From NCBI GenBank assembly GCA_016215605.1, contig JACRJB010000019.1, positions 59,604 to 123,603 on the forward strand: a stretch of 64,000 nt of DNA, in the 5' to 3' direction. A model generated the notes under the pieces. That model did not search any database and was not told the origin of the DNA. It saw nothing but the letters and a program-made list of their open reading frames with translations. The DNA is from Rhodopseudomonas palustris (GTDB lineage: Bacteria; Pseudomonadota; Alphaproteobacteria; Rhizobiales; Xanthobacteraceae). The translations under genes were made by a program, and so were the position numbers. Shown one piece after another: positions 47,847 to 57,406 of this stretch. The stretch's first letter is position 1. The number at the start of each line of letters is the position of its first letter.

Positions 47847-48733
47847 CCGCGGCGGCGCGGCGGATCTGGCTGTGCGCCGACGACTACGGCATCAGCCCCG
47901 GCGTCAACCGCGCGATCATCGACCTGATCGCGCGCGGCCGGCTCAACGCCACCTCGGTGATGATGGTCGGTCCCGCGATCGGCCGTGACGACGTTCGCGC
48001 TTTGCTCGACGCGACCGCCGCCAATCCCGGCTGCGCGATCGGCCTGCATGCGACCCTGACGGCACCGTTCTCGCCGCTGACGATGCACTACCACCCGCTG
48101 CATGGCGGCATCTTTCTGCCGCTCGGCCGCAAGCTGCGCGGCAGCCTGCTGCGCCGGCACGACCGCGCTGTGATCGCGACCGAACTCACCGCGCAGCTCG
48201 ACGCCTTCGCCGAGCGGTTCGGCCGGATGCCGGACTACGTCGACGGCCATCAACACGTGCAGCTGTTTCCGCAGGTTCGCGACGCCTTCGTCGGCGCGGT
48301 GAAGGCCCGCGCGCCGCACGCCTGGGTGCGGCAATGCGGCCGTGCGCAGCCGCTGGCGCAGCGGCTCGGCGCACCGAAGCCGCTGCTGCTCGACGTACTC
48401 AGCCGGCAGTTCCGGATCCGCGCCGCGCGCGCCGGGCTCGCGTTCAATCCGGGCTTCGCCGGCGCCTATGATTTTTCTCGCGAGACCGATTTCGAAAAAC
48501 TGATGACCTCGTTTCTCGACCGCCTGCCCGACGGCGGGCTGGTGATGTGTCATCCCGGCTTCGTCGACGATGTGCTGATCGGTCTCGATCCGTTCACCGA
48601 TCAGCGCGAGCGCGAACACGCCTTTCTCGCCGGCGATCGCTTCCCGGCGCTGCTGGCGGCGCACGATGTCACCCTGGCGAGCAAACCGGCGATCACTCCG
48701 GCACCGGTGGTTCTGTCGCCTACCGAAAATTAA
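47843..48733 (+). CDS. YdjC/ChbG-family carbohydrate deacetylase (NaxD-like)
   Basis: A 296-residue metal-dependent N-deacetylase: RIWLCADDYGISPGVN with Asp13-Asp14, IGLHATLTAPF with His69 and YVDGHQHVQLFP with His136 and His138 provide the zinc ligands and catalytic base. Family members remove N-acetyl groups from chitooligosaccharides (ChbG), hopanoid sugars (HpnK) or polyprenyl-phosphate GalNAc (NaxD). The overlap with an ArnC-type glycosyltransferase favours the last type, acting on the lipid-linked sugar produced by its neighbour. No chitinase or hopanoid gene is near. No signal peptide is seen, so the reaction would be cytoplasmic. Confidence 0.87.
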   Translation: MTAAARRIWLCADDYGISPGVNRAIIDLIARGRLNATSVMMVGPAIGRDDVRALLDATAANPGCAIGLHATLTAPFSPLTMHYHPLHGGIFLPLGRKLRGSLLRRHDRAVIATELTAQLDAFAERFGRMPDYVDGHQHVQLFPQVRDAFVGAVKARAPHAWVRQCGRAQPLAQRLGAPKPLLLDVLSRQFRIRAARAGLAFNPGFAGAYDFSRETDFEKLMTSFLDRLPDGGLVMCHPGFVDDVLIGLDPFTDQREREHAFLAGDRFPALLAAHDVTLASKPAITPAPVVLSPTEN

Positions 48734-48850
48734 TCCTGGCCGGGACTTATTGCGGCCCAAACCCTCCCTACATTTTCCCCGCTCACGCTCGCTGCGCCGC
48801 CGTCGCGGATTGCGCGCCGCATGAGGTAACGGATGCTCAGGGAGACCATC

Positions 48851-49699
48851 ATGACACCGCAAGAACGCCAGCTTGTGGACGATCTGTTCGAACGGCTGGC
48901 CCGGCTCGAATCCGCGCCGCGCGATCCGGACGCCGCGGCGGCGATCGCCCAGGGTCAGCGGATTGCGCCGAATGCGCTCTATGGGCTGGTGCAGACCGTG
49001 CTGGTGCAGGACGAGGCGCTGAAGCGGGCGCACGACCGCATCCAGGAACTGGAAGGCGGCCACGAACCCGACGCCAATCGCGGCGGCTTCCTCGACACCA
49101 TGCGCGACGCGATCTTCGGCCAGGGACAAGCGCCGCAGCGCGGCTCGGTGCCGAACGTGCGGCCGCCCGGCGCGAGCCGGCCGTCCTGGAACACCGGGCA
49201 GGTGCTCGGCCAGCAATCCGCGGCCCCGCCCTATGCGCAGCCGCCGCAAGCGCCGTATGGCCAGCCGCAAGGTCAGTATGGCGGTCCGTTCGGCGGCGGC
49301 GCGGCCTCGCCGATGGGCGGTGGCGGCGGCTCGTTCCTCGGCACCGCGGCAGCGGCCGCGGCCGGCGTGGTCGGCGGCTCGCTCCTGCTGTCCAGCATTC
49401 GCGGCATGATGGGCGGCGGCAGCGGCCATCAGAGCATGGCCGATCAGTCCGGCCTCGGCGGCGGCAGCCAGGGCCCGTGGGGCGGCGACGCGGCGGGCGG
49501 CAACCTCGCGCAGCAGGCCGGCCTCAACGACATCGGCTCGCAGCGCGGCGGCGTCGATGATAGCGGGTCCCGCTACGGCGCGCTCGATCAGGACTCCAGC
49601 GGCGATCGCGATCAGGTCGCCGACGCCGGTTACGACCACGACGACATGGATCTCGACTCCGACGATTTCGACGGCGGCGGCGACAGCGACTTCGCCTGA
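48851..49699 (+). CDS. DUF2076 domain protein
   Basis: A 282-residue protein with an N-terminal coiled helical part (MTPQERQLVDDLFERLARLE, ALYGLVQTVLVQDEALKRA), a proline/glutamine/glycine-rich centre, a short alanine/valine hydrophobic stretch (GTAAAAAAGVVGGSLLLSSI) and an acidic tail (DLDSDDFDGGGDSDFA). This matches DUF2076, seen as periplasmic or membrane-associated proteins of unknown function in proteobacteria. The ATG at 48851 has AGGGAGA upstream. A bidirectional-looking terminator follows at 49730-49753. Confidence 0.85.
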   Translation: MTPQERQLVDDLFERLARLESAPRDPDAAAAIAQGQRIAPNALYGLVQTVLVQDEALKRAHDRIQELEGGHEPDANRGGFLDTMRDAIFGQGQAPQRGSVPNVRPPGASRPSWNTGQVLGQQSAAPPYAQPPQAPYGQPQGQYGGPFGGGAASPMGGGGGSFLGTAAAAAAGVVGGSLLLSSIRGMMGGGSGHQSMADQSGLGGGSQGPWGGDAAGGNLAQQAGLNDIGSQRGGVDDSGSRYGALDQDSSGDRDQVADAGYDHDDMDLDSDDFDGGGDSDFA

Positions 49700-49729
49700 G
49701 CCGATCAGTTTCGCCACTCCCCGAACGGA

Positions 49730-49753
49730 AACGGCCGCCCAAGGGCGGCCGTT
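49730..49753. terminator. Terminator hairpin between convergent genes
   Basis: AACGGCCGCCC and GGGCGGCCGTT form a perfect 11-base stem with a 2-base loop, 30 bases after the DUF2076 stop and 22 bases after the convergent L,D-transpeptidase gene ends. It probably serves both directions; no long thymine run is present. Confidence 0.75.
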
Positions 49754-49774
49754 GTCGTCACGAGCGACGATCGC

Positions 49775-50569
49775 TCAGATCACCACCACCCGCGCGCCGA
49801 CATTGACGCGGCCGTAGAGGTCGATGACGTCCTCGTTGCGCATCCGGATGCAGCCGGACGAGACGTTGGTGCCGATCGTCCACGGCTCGTTGGAGCCGTG
49901 AATGCGATACAGCGACGAGCCGAGATACATCGCGCGGGCGCCGAGCGGATTTTCCGGGCCGCCTTCCATGAAGCGCGGCAGATCGGGACGGCGCGCCAGC
50001 ATTTCCTTCGGCGGCGTCCAGGACGGCCACTCGCGCTTGGCCGAGATCGTCTTGACGCCCGACCAGGTGAAGCCCGGGCGGCCGACGCCGATGCCGTAAC
50101 GCAGCGCCCGGCCGTCGCCCTGCACCAGGTACAAGAACTTGTTCGGCGTATCGACCACGATGGTGCCGGGCTTTTCGCTGCCCTGGTAATCGACCATCTG
50201 CTTCTCGTAGCGCGGATCGAACGCCGGCCGCGCCGGGTCGATCGCCTCCTGCTGCCGCATCTGCTGCGGCGCCTGCGGATCCATCGGCGGCAGATAACCG
50301 CGCCGCGGCTCGTAGGACGGCCGCGACTCGTAATAGCCCGAGGGCGCCTGCTCGCCGCCGTCGCTGAACAGGAACTCGATGAAGCCGCCGCCCATGTTGG
50401 CGCGCTGCGCCGACGCGGTGCGGACCGGCACCGGCTGTGGGGCCTGACGAGCCCCATAGATCACCGTGGGCTCGGGGACGGGCGACGTTTCGTAGGCGGC
50501 CGCGGGCGGCGCCGCGGCGGCCAGACAGGACACACTGGTCAGCAATGCGAGGGTGGATTTCTTCAGCAT
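49775..50569 (-). CDS. L,D-transpeptidase (YkuD family)
   Basis: A 264-residue periplasmic enzyme with a signal peptide (MLKKSTLALLTSVSCLAAAA). The catalytic domain is at about 130-264, with His224 in YRIHGSNEPWTIG and the active-site Cys240 in SSGCIRMRNED. It forms 3-3 peptidoglycan cross-links or anchors proteins to peptidoglycan. The N-terminal half (about 25-130) is proline-rich without a named domain. The ATG at 50569 starts the signal peptide; an extension to 50689 was rejected. The gene is divergent from cheZ. Confidence 0.93.
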   Translation of the reverse strand: MLKKSTLALLTSVSCLAAAAPPAAAYETSPVPEPTVIYGARQAPQPVPVRTASAQRANMGGGFIEFLFSDGGEQAPSGYYESRPSYEPRRGYLPPMDPQAPQQMRQQEAIDPARPAFDPRYEKQMVDYQGSEKPGTIVVDTPNKFLYLVQGDGRALRYGIGVGRPGFTWSGVKTISAKREWPSWTPPKEMLARRPDLPRFMEGGPENPLGARAMYLGSSLYRIHGSNEPWTIGTNVSSGCIRMRNEDVIDLYGRVNVGARVVVI

Positions 50570-50867
50570 CGACGTACTCTGAACTGTTTCGTCGTGAACG
50601 TGCCCCGAAAAAGGAGCCGGTGAACGCAACGGATCAGAAACCAAAACCGGATCGGTTTGGTAAACGAAAGCCGGATTTGGATTCACCACGTCGGCAAACA
50701 GCGCTGTTCCTGCGGACAGCGTTTATTTTCGATGAATGCGCGAACGCCATGGTTAATCCGGCGTTTCTTCGTCACCCCGACCGCTGTTCGATTAGTTGCG
50801 GACTGGCAACGCACCGTTAAACAGATGGTACTACAAACAAGTAATTGCCTGAAAACGGGATGAGCCG
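50570..50867. other. Divergent promoter region between L,D-transpeptidase and CheZ genes
   Basis: 298 bases with visibly lower GC than the surroundings and no convincing gene. It must hold promoters for both flanking genes, but no clear -35/-10 pair or operator stands out. The short open frames in it lack ribosome binding sites. Confidence 0.5.
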
Positions 50868-51641
50868 ATGTCACTTCAACGCAAGCGCTTCCGGATCGAA
50901 GAACTCACGCTCGGTAGCGCGCCTCCGCTCGCACCTGTCGACTGCGATGCGGGGCCGACCCATCACGACATCATGTCGGAGCTGCGCGCGATCCGCGCCC
51001 AGATCGTCGGCGGCGGCGTCGGCACCGGTGTCGGCACCAAGCAGATCGACGCGACGGTCGCCGCGGAGGCCGCCGAAGCGAAAGCGCTGCTCGCGACCTA
51101 CCGCGCCCAGATCGAGCAATTCGAGAAGCTCCGGGTCGAACTCGACCTGATCCACAACGCGATCGACCAGACCAAGCGCGAGATCGCGGAGCTTCACACC
51201 ATGAGCTTCAACGGCGAAGAGATGGCCAAGGTCAACGGCGAACTCGGCGCCGTGGTCGGCGGCACCGAGGAAGCGACCCAGCAGATCCTCGAAGCCGCCG
51301 AGGCGATCGATCAGGCCGCCACCGCGCTCGGCAAGGTCACGTCGGTCGATCAGCAGAAGGCGCTGAGCGAAGAGATCCAGGAACGCGTGATCGCGATCTT
51401 CGAGGCCTGCAACTTCCAGGACCTCACCGGTCAACGGATCAGCAAGGTGATGACCACCATGAAGTTCATCGAGAACCACATCGTGGTGATGATGGACATC
51501 TGGGGCGGCGTCGACGCGATCAAGGCGCACGCGCCGCCGATCGTCGACACCCGCGAAGGCGACGCCAGGCTGCTCAACGGGCCGAAGCTCGACGACGAGG
51601 GCCACGCCTCGCAGGACGACATCGACGCGATGTTCAACTGA
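50868..51641 (+). CDS. cheZ: Protein phosphatase CheZ
   Basis: A 257-residue CheZ-type phosphatase of CheY-P. The catalytic helix has CNFQDLTGQRISKVM, with Asp185 and Gln189 corresponding to the conserved Asp and Gln of CheZ. The acidic C-terminal peptide (ASQDDIDAMFN) is the CheY-binding tail. A long coiled-coil precedes (about 65-160), as expected of the four-helix bundle dimer. No chemotaxis or flagellar genes are adjacent, so it is an orphan. A strong terminator follows at 51663-51704. Confidence 0.88.
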   Translation: MSLQRKRFRIEELTLGSAPPLAPVDCDAGPTHHDIMSELRAIRAQIVGGGVGTGVGTKQIDATVAAEAAEAKALLATYRAQIEQFEKLRVELDLIHNAIDQTKREIAELHTMSFNGEEMAKVNGELGAVVGGTEEATQQILEAAEAIDQAATALGKVTSVDQQKALSEEIQERVIAIFEACNFQDLTGQRISKVMTTMKFIENHIVVMMDIWGGVDAIKAHAPPIVDTREGDARLLNGPKLDDEGHASQDDIDAMFN

Positions 51642-51662
51642 TCGCAGCGAACTGTTCATACG

Positions 51663-51704
51663 AACGCCCCGGTTCAGATCAGAACCGGGGCGTTTTCGTT
51701 TTCG
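51663..51704 (+). terminator. Rho-independent terminator after cheZ
   Basis: AACGCCCCGGTTC pairs perfectly with GAACCGGGGCGTT around a 6-base loop, followed by TTCGTTTTCG. It starts 21 bases after the cheZ stop and faces the convergent MFS gene. Confidence 0.9.
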
Positions 51705-51731
51705 CCTTTGTGTTTCGCTCGAGGCGAGCCT

Positions 51732-52940
51732 TCAGGGCCGCGGCGCCGCCCGCGGTGGCCGGAGCAGCAGGAAGCAGCCGAGCCCGGCGAGCGCCGCCAC
51801 CATCCCCACCTCGATCACCGCCGCGTCCGAGAACCGCTCCACCGCCGCGGCGACGACGAACGGTGCCGACGCCTGGATGAACAGCGCCGGCCGCGCGATC
51901 CGCCCGATCACCCGTCCGTAGCCGGCGTGGCCGAACATCAGCAGCGGCAGGCTGCCGCGCGCGATCGTCATCACGCCGTTGGCGGCGCCGAAGGCGACGC
52001 AGAACAGTCCGGCCACCGGGACCGAGACCCCGACGAAGGCCAGCATCGCGAACGACACCGCCATCAGCGCGATCGCGCCGCGCGCGATCCACAGCGGATG
52101 GGTGCGTCCGGCCAGCAGAAAATCGATCAGCCGCGCCGCCACCTGCGCCGGCCCGAACAGCGCGCCGAGCGTCACCACGGTGGCGCCGCTCAGGCCGCCG
52201 CGCTCGAACATCGACAGCAGATTGGAGGTGACGCCGGACAGGATCAGCGCGTGCAGCGCGAAGCCCATCGCCAGCAGCAGGAACGGCCGCCCTTCCGGAC
52301 GCAGCGGCTGCTCCGGCACCAGATGCGGCGTCGCCGCGACCGCCCCGTGGGACGGCGACGGCGTCCGCCGCAGAACGAAACCGTGCAGCGGCGCGACGAC
52401 GAAGGCCATCACCGCGGCGAACACCAGATAGGTTCCGCGCCAGCCGACGTGCTCGAGCAGCAGATGCGTCGCCGGCCAGCCGACCGTCGAGGCGAAGCCG
52501 CCGGCGAAGGTCACGAAGGTGATCTGGCGCCGCGCCGAACTGCCGAACAGCCGCGCCAGCGTCGCGAAGGCCGGGTCGTACAGGCTCGACGCCATCGAGG
52601 CGCCGATCAGCGCCCAGCTCAGGAAGTACATCGGCCGCGCGTCGGTGGTGGCGAGCAGCGTCAGGCCGAGCGCGCCGGCGAGTGCGCCGGGCGCCATCAC
52701 GACATTGCCGCCGTGACGGTCGATCAGTCCGCCGACGATCGGCGACAGGATCCCGGAGATCACCAGCGCCAGTGAAAACCCCGCCATCCCGAACGTCAGC
52801 GACCAGCCGCGATCCGCCGTCAGATGCGGCATCGTCAGCACCGGCGGATAGATCAGGATGCCCCAGCACAGGATCTGGGTGAAGGCCAGAACCACGACCG
52901 CGCGTCCGGGGCCGACCCCGAGGTTACGCAGCGCGGTCAT
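51732..52940 (-). CDS. Major facilitator superfamily transporter
   Basis: A 402-residue inner-membrane protein with about 12 hydrophobic segments. GGLIDRHGGNVVMAPG between helices 2 and 3 is an MFS motif A variant, and FARLFGSSARRQITFVTFAGG lies after helix 4. It resembles the bacterial MFS/oxalate-formate antiporter-like group, but the substrate is not evident. The ATG at 52940 is in a normal position before the first helix. The lipoprotein gene ends 40 bases upstream on the same strand, so the two may be co-transcribed. Confidence 0.85.
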   Translation of the reverse strand: MTALRNLGVGPGRAVVVLAFTQILCWGILIYPPVLTMPHLTADRGWSLTFGMAGFSLALVISGILSPIVGGLIDRHGGNVVMAPGALAGALGLTLLATTDARPMYFLSWALIGASMASSLYDPAFATLARLFGSSARRQITFVTFAGGFASTVGWPATHLLLEHVGWRGTYLVFAAVMAFVVAPLHGFVLRRTPSPSHGAVAATPHLVPEQPLRPEGRPFLLLAMGFALHALILSGVTSNLLSMFERGGLSGATVVTLGALFGPAQVAARLIDFLLAGRTHPLWIARGAIALMAVSFAMLAFVGVSVPVAGLFCVAFGAANGVMTIARGSLPLLMFGHAGYGRVIGRIARPALFIQASAPFVVAAAVERFSDAAVIEVGMVAALAGLGCFLLLRPPRAAPRP

Positions 52941-52980
52941 GACGGCATGGCGACGACTCGGCTCGAACGTGCCTCAGCGC

Positions 52981-53499
52981 TCAGGCGCGCGGCGAACAGC
53001 GGACATAGACCATGTTGCCGTAACGGACCGCCGCATCCTTGTCGAGGAAGCGGGTGACCAGGACGCGGCCGTCGAACGACACGATCTCACGATCCTGCTC
53101 GCCGATCGGGCCGGCCGGGCCGATGTAGTTCTTGCCGCCGGGCGATCCCTTCAGCCGGAGTTCCTGCGGCGTCGCCTGGTCGGCGAGATGCATGATCACG
53201 CCCCCGGACGCGCCGGCGCCGATCACGTAGGGATTTTTGCACTGCGATAGCGCGGCCTTCTCGGTGCGGGCGCGATCCGCCGGATTCTGGAACGACGCCA
53301 GCCCCCAGCGGCCGACGATCTCGTCGGCGCGAATCGTTGCCGGCATCTCCGGCGGCGCCGCAGGCTCGACCACCTCGGCCGGCTGCGAGCCGCCGAGGCC
53401 GCCGAACCCACCGAAGCTGCCGCACGCGCCGAGGCCCAGCGCCATCACCGACGCCATCGCCAGATTGAGGGGCGCGCGTGCGTTGCTTGAACTGATCAT
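52981..53499 (-). CDS. Putative lipoprotein
   Basis: A 172-residue protein with a lipoprotein signal. Hydrophobic NLAMASVMALGLGACGS has a lipobox-like LGAC with the Cys near residue 26. The mature part has EIVGRWGLASFQNPADR, an ALSQCKNPYVIG segment and DGRVLVTRFLDKDAAVRYGNMVYVRC, giving a compact beta-rich domain with two further Cys. I recognise no named family; similar proteins are common in Bradyrhizobiaceae. The ATG at 53499 follows CGGGGAGAAG. A longer frame to 53580 was rejected as non-homologous leader. Confidence 0.78.
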   Translation of the reverse strand: MISSSNARAPLNLAMASVMALGLGACGSFGGFGGLGGSQPAEVVEPAAPPEMPATIRADEIVGRWGLASFQNPADRARTEKAALSQCKNPYVIGAGASGGVIMHLADQATPQELRLKGSPGGKNYIGPAGPIGEQDREIVSFDGRVLVTRFLDKDAAVRYGNMVYVRCSPRA

Positions 53500-53649
53500 A
53501 ACTTCTCCCCGAGAGAACATCCCCATGCGCCCTTCCGTCACACAAGCGCAAAATCCCACGGCAGGCAATGCGGTCGGCAAACAGCCTGGTGCTCCGATCT
53601 GGTTTGCGAGAATCCTATAATAGCCTCACCAAGCTATTAAGCCCTCAAC

Positions 53650-53678
53650 TTGACAGAAAGAGCCGCAAGTCATATTCG
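53650..53678 (+). promoter_or_regulatory. Sigma-70-type promoter of groESL
   Basis: TTGACA (53650-53655), a 17-base spacer and TATTCG (53673-53678) form a good match to the housekeeping consensus. Transcription would start near 53684, giving a leader of about 110 bases before groES. The CIRCE-like element at 53689-53715 lies just downstream, as expected of an HrcA-controlled promoter. No clear sigma-32 sequence was identified. Confidence 0.75.
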
Positions 53679-53688
53679 GAACCGACAA

Positions 53689-53715
53689 TTAGCACTCTCG
53701 CAGCACGATTGCCAA
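53689..53715. promoter_or_regulatory. CIRCE-like HrcA operator, right half degenerate
   Basis: TTAGCACTC, nine bases, then GATTGCCAA. The left half matches the CIRCE consensus TTAGCACTC exactly and the spacer length is exactly nine. The right half has two changes from GAGTGCTAA. Position just after the predicted transcription start of groES supports a repressor site, although weakened binding is likely. Confidence 0.75.
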
Positions 53716-53794
53716 CAACGCGGACGACAACCCGAACCGCGCATCGGACCCGGCACTCGACGCCGAGCCTCCAGCAAACAGCACAGGACATCCC

Positions 53795-54091
53795 ATGGCT
53801 AAGCTCAATTTTCGTCCACTCCATGACCGCGTCGTGGTGAAGCGCATCGACGCCGAAACCAAGACCAAGGGCGGCATCATCATTCCGGACTCCGCCAAGG
53901 AGAAGCCGCAGGAAGGCGAAGTCGTCGCCGTCGGCCCGGGCGGCCGCGACGAGACCGGCAAGCTCACGCCGATCGACGTCAAGGCCGGCGACCGCGTGCT
54001 GTTCGGCAAGTGGTCGGGCACCGAGATCAAGCTGGACGGCCAGGAGCTCCTGATCATGAAGGAGTCGGACATCATGGGCGTGGTCGGCTGA
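53795..54091 (+). CDS. groES: Co-chaperonin GroES
   Basis: A 98-residue co-chaperonin forming the heptameric lid of Gro[22 protein letters not shown] and the mobile loop [15 protein letters not shown] are typical, with the C-terminal [20 protein letters not shown]. It is preceded by a sigma-70-type promoter and a CIRCE-like element and followed by groEL after 32 bases. Alphaproteobacteria often carry several groESL copies; this copy looks like a HrcA-linked one. Confidence 0.98.
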   Translation: MAKLNFRPLHDRVVVKRIDAETKTKGGIIIPDSAKEKPQEGEVVAVGPGGRDETGKLTPIDVKAGDRVLFGKWSGTEIKLDGQELLIMKESDIMGVVG

Positions 54092-54123
54092 CCAGCTCGC
54101 AACAGACATCAGGAGAGACTTGA

Positions 54124-55770
<1,647 letters not shown>

Positions 55771-55803
55771 GAGCCCGGCCACCTTCCTCCCCGACAAAAC
55801 ACG

Positions 55804-55834
55804 CAAGGCCGCCTCCGGGCGGCCTTGTTGTTTG
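55804..55834 (+). terminator. Terminator after groEL
   Basis: CAAGGCCGCC pairs with GGCGGCCTTG around a TCCG loop, followed by TTGTTTG. It starts 34 bases after the groEL stop. Confidence 0.85.
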
Positions 55835-55885
55835 TGGGGCCGCGGTGGCTAAGACCGCGCGATGGCACGGCTGTCGCCACTCTCT

Positions 55886-55922
55886 CAGCCGTCATCGCCC
55901 GCCTTCGCGGGGATGACGGCTG
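55886..55922. repeat. Short palindromic repeat downstream of groEL
   Basis: CAGCCGTCATC, then CGCCTTCGCG, then GGATGACGGCTG: a hairpin with near-perfect outer arms. It is a dispersed sequence in this group, recognisable by the PAFAGMT translation. It lies between the groESL terminator and the exported-protein gene. Confidence 0.65.
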
Positions 55923-56044
55923 CAAGTGTCTTTGCGCTTGTTTTTTTGGCGCGAGCTCTGCGATTTGCTAGTCAGGGCCATGGTTCGGATTCAATTCGAA
56001 TCGACAAGGCTGCGAAAACTGCAAATCCTGCGAGGACACCCCCG

Positions 56045-57235
56045 ATGCGCGCGCTCCTGTTCAGCCTGCTGATGCTGCTGCCTGCGACCGATCTCGCCCG
56101 CGCCCAGAGCAAGGCGGCGCCGAAGGCCGCGGCGCCCGCCAACGAGACGCGCTACTTCACCGCGGTCGACGGCTTCATGGACAGCGCCGACGTGATCCTG
56201 AAGGAGACCCGGCAGGGCAAGACGGTGACCGGGGCGGTGCTCGACGTCTGCTACTCGCCGGTCAAGGGCTCCGACCACAAGGACCGCTTCGTCGCCAATC
56301 TGCAGGCCAGCGGCCCGAACCTCACCGGAACCACCCAGACCACCGGCGACAAGGCGCCGGTCACGGTCAAGCTGACCCGCAAGCCGAACGGCGAGACCGT
56401 CGACTTCAAGGGCCAGATCAGCATCGGCACCACGGTCCACGAGATCGCCTCGAACGACAATTCCGACCTGAGCGAGAAGGAATATCTGGAGAACCAGACC
56501 ACCGAGGACGGCATCGCGCCGGCGCCGAAGGACTTCACCGAAGTATCGCCCGAGGCGGTCGGCGTCCGGGTCAATCTCGAGGCCGCGGCGGATTTCCTGA
56601 AGACGCTGAAGGGCCAGAACCTGCAGGTGTCGCTGTCGAGCCTGAGCGTCGGCTGCGACGCGCTGCGCGCCGGCGCGCTGGTGATCAACCTGACCACCGA
56701 TCCGGCGCGCGCCGCGGCGCTGATCGCCAAGGCCAAGACCTTCCCGGGCGTGCTCGCCGCCGGCTGGACCAACGGCGCGATCGAGATGGACCGCACCATC
56801 CTGTTCCCCGCCGCCGGCTGGCGCGACGGCGACAAGCTCAACCGCGACAAGATCGCAACAACCGTCGCCGGCGTGCTGACCCAGACGCTGGGCGCGACGC
56901 TGGCCACGTCGGCATGGAACGACGATACCGGCAAGCTGAAGCTGACCTTCAAGCGCCCGAGCGACCTCGTGCCCTCGCTGCAACTCACCGAGACCATCGA
57001 GGTCGAGGCGATGGTCAGCGCCGACAAGCCCGGCGCGACCGACAAGCTGATGCTGTGGCTCGGCAATCCCTCGGTGAGCACCGCCGACGAATGCGCCGGC
57101 GCCAAGCTCGCCATCAACGACGACGCCTCCGGCGAAGAGGAAGCCGAGCCGCGCAGCGACGGCGGCGCCGTCGCCGCGCTGGCGAAGGAACTCAAGGGCC
57201 AGCGCTGGGATTCCGAGAGCTCGACCTGGCAATAG
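56045..57235 (+). CDS. Exported protein of unknown function
   Basis: A 396-residue protein with a signal peptide (MRALLFSLLMLLPATDLARA, cleavage after about 20). After an alanine/lysine linker, the mature part has YFTAVDGFMDSADVILKETR, SDHKDRFVANLQASG, DFKGQISIGTTVHEI, LEAAADFLKTLKGQN and a C-terminal TIEVEAMVSADKPG section. I do not recognise a family. The pattern of repeated beta strands suggests a periplasmic, non-enzymatic domain protein. The ATG at 56045 follows GAGGAC; the open frame from 55862 crosses the short palindromic repeat and was rejected. No clear operon partner is seen. Confidence 0.7.
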   Translation: MRALLFSLLMLLPATDLARAQSKAAPKAAAPANETRYFTAVDGFMDSADVILKETRQGKTVTGAVLDVCYSPVKGSDHKDRFVANLQASGPNLTGTTQTTGDKAPVTVKLTRKPNGETVDFKGQISIGTTVHEIASNDNSDLSEKEYLENQTTEDGIAPAPKDFTEVSPEAVGVRVNLEAAADFLKTLKGQNLQVSLSSLSVGCDALRAGALVINLTTDPARAAALIAKAKTFPGVLAAGWTNGAIEMDRTILFPAAGWRDGDKLNRDKIATTVAGVLTQTLGATLATSAWNDDTGKLKLTFKRPSDLVPSLQLTETIEVEAMVSADKPGATDKLMLWLGNPSVSTADECAGAKLAINDDASGEEEAEPRSDGGAVAALAKELKGQRWDSESSTWQ

Positions 57236-57406
57236 AGCACCACCGGGCGGCTGCCGGCACGAACCCGAAACGGCCGCGGCCTGCTCCCTCGCCCCGCTCT
57301 TGCGGGGAGAGGTTAGAGGCCACCGTTGCGGCAGGAGCGCGATTTGACATGCCGCTGCATTGCGGCAAAGAAGCGCTTCCCTCTCGGCGGCAGGATGTTC
57401 GGTTGA

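Noticed and set aside
55862..56044. N-terminal extension of the exported protein
   Set aside because: It crosses a dispersed palindrome (PAFAGMT) and would bury the signal peptide; the ATG at 56045 starts it cleanly.
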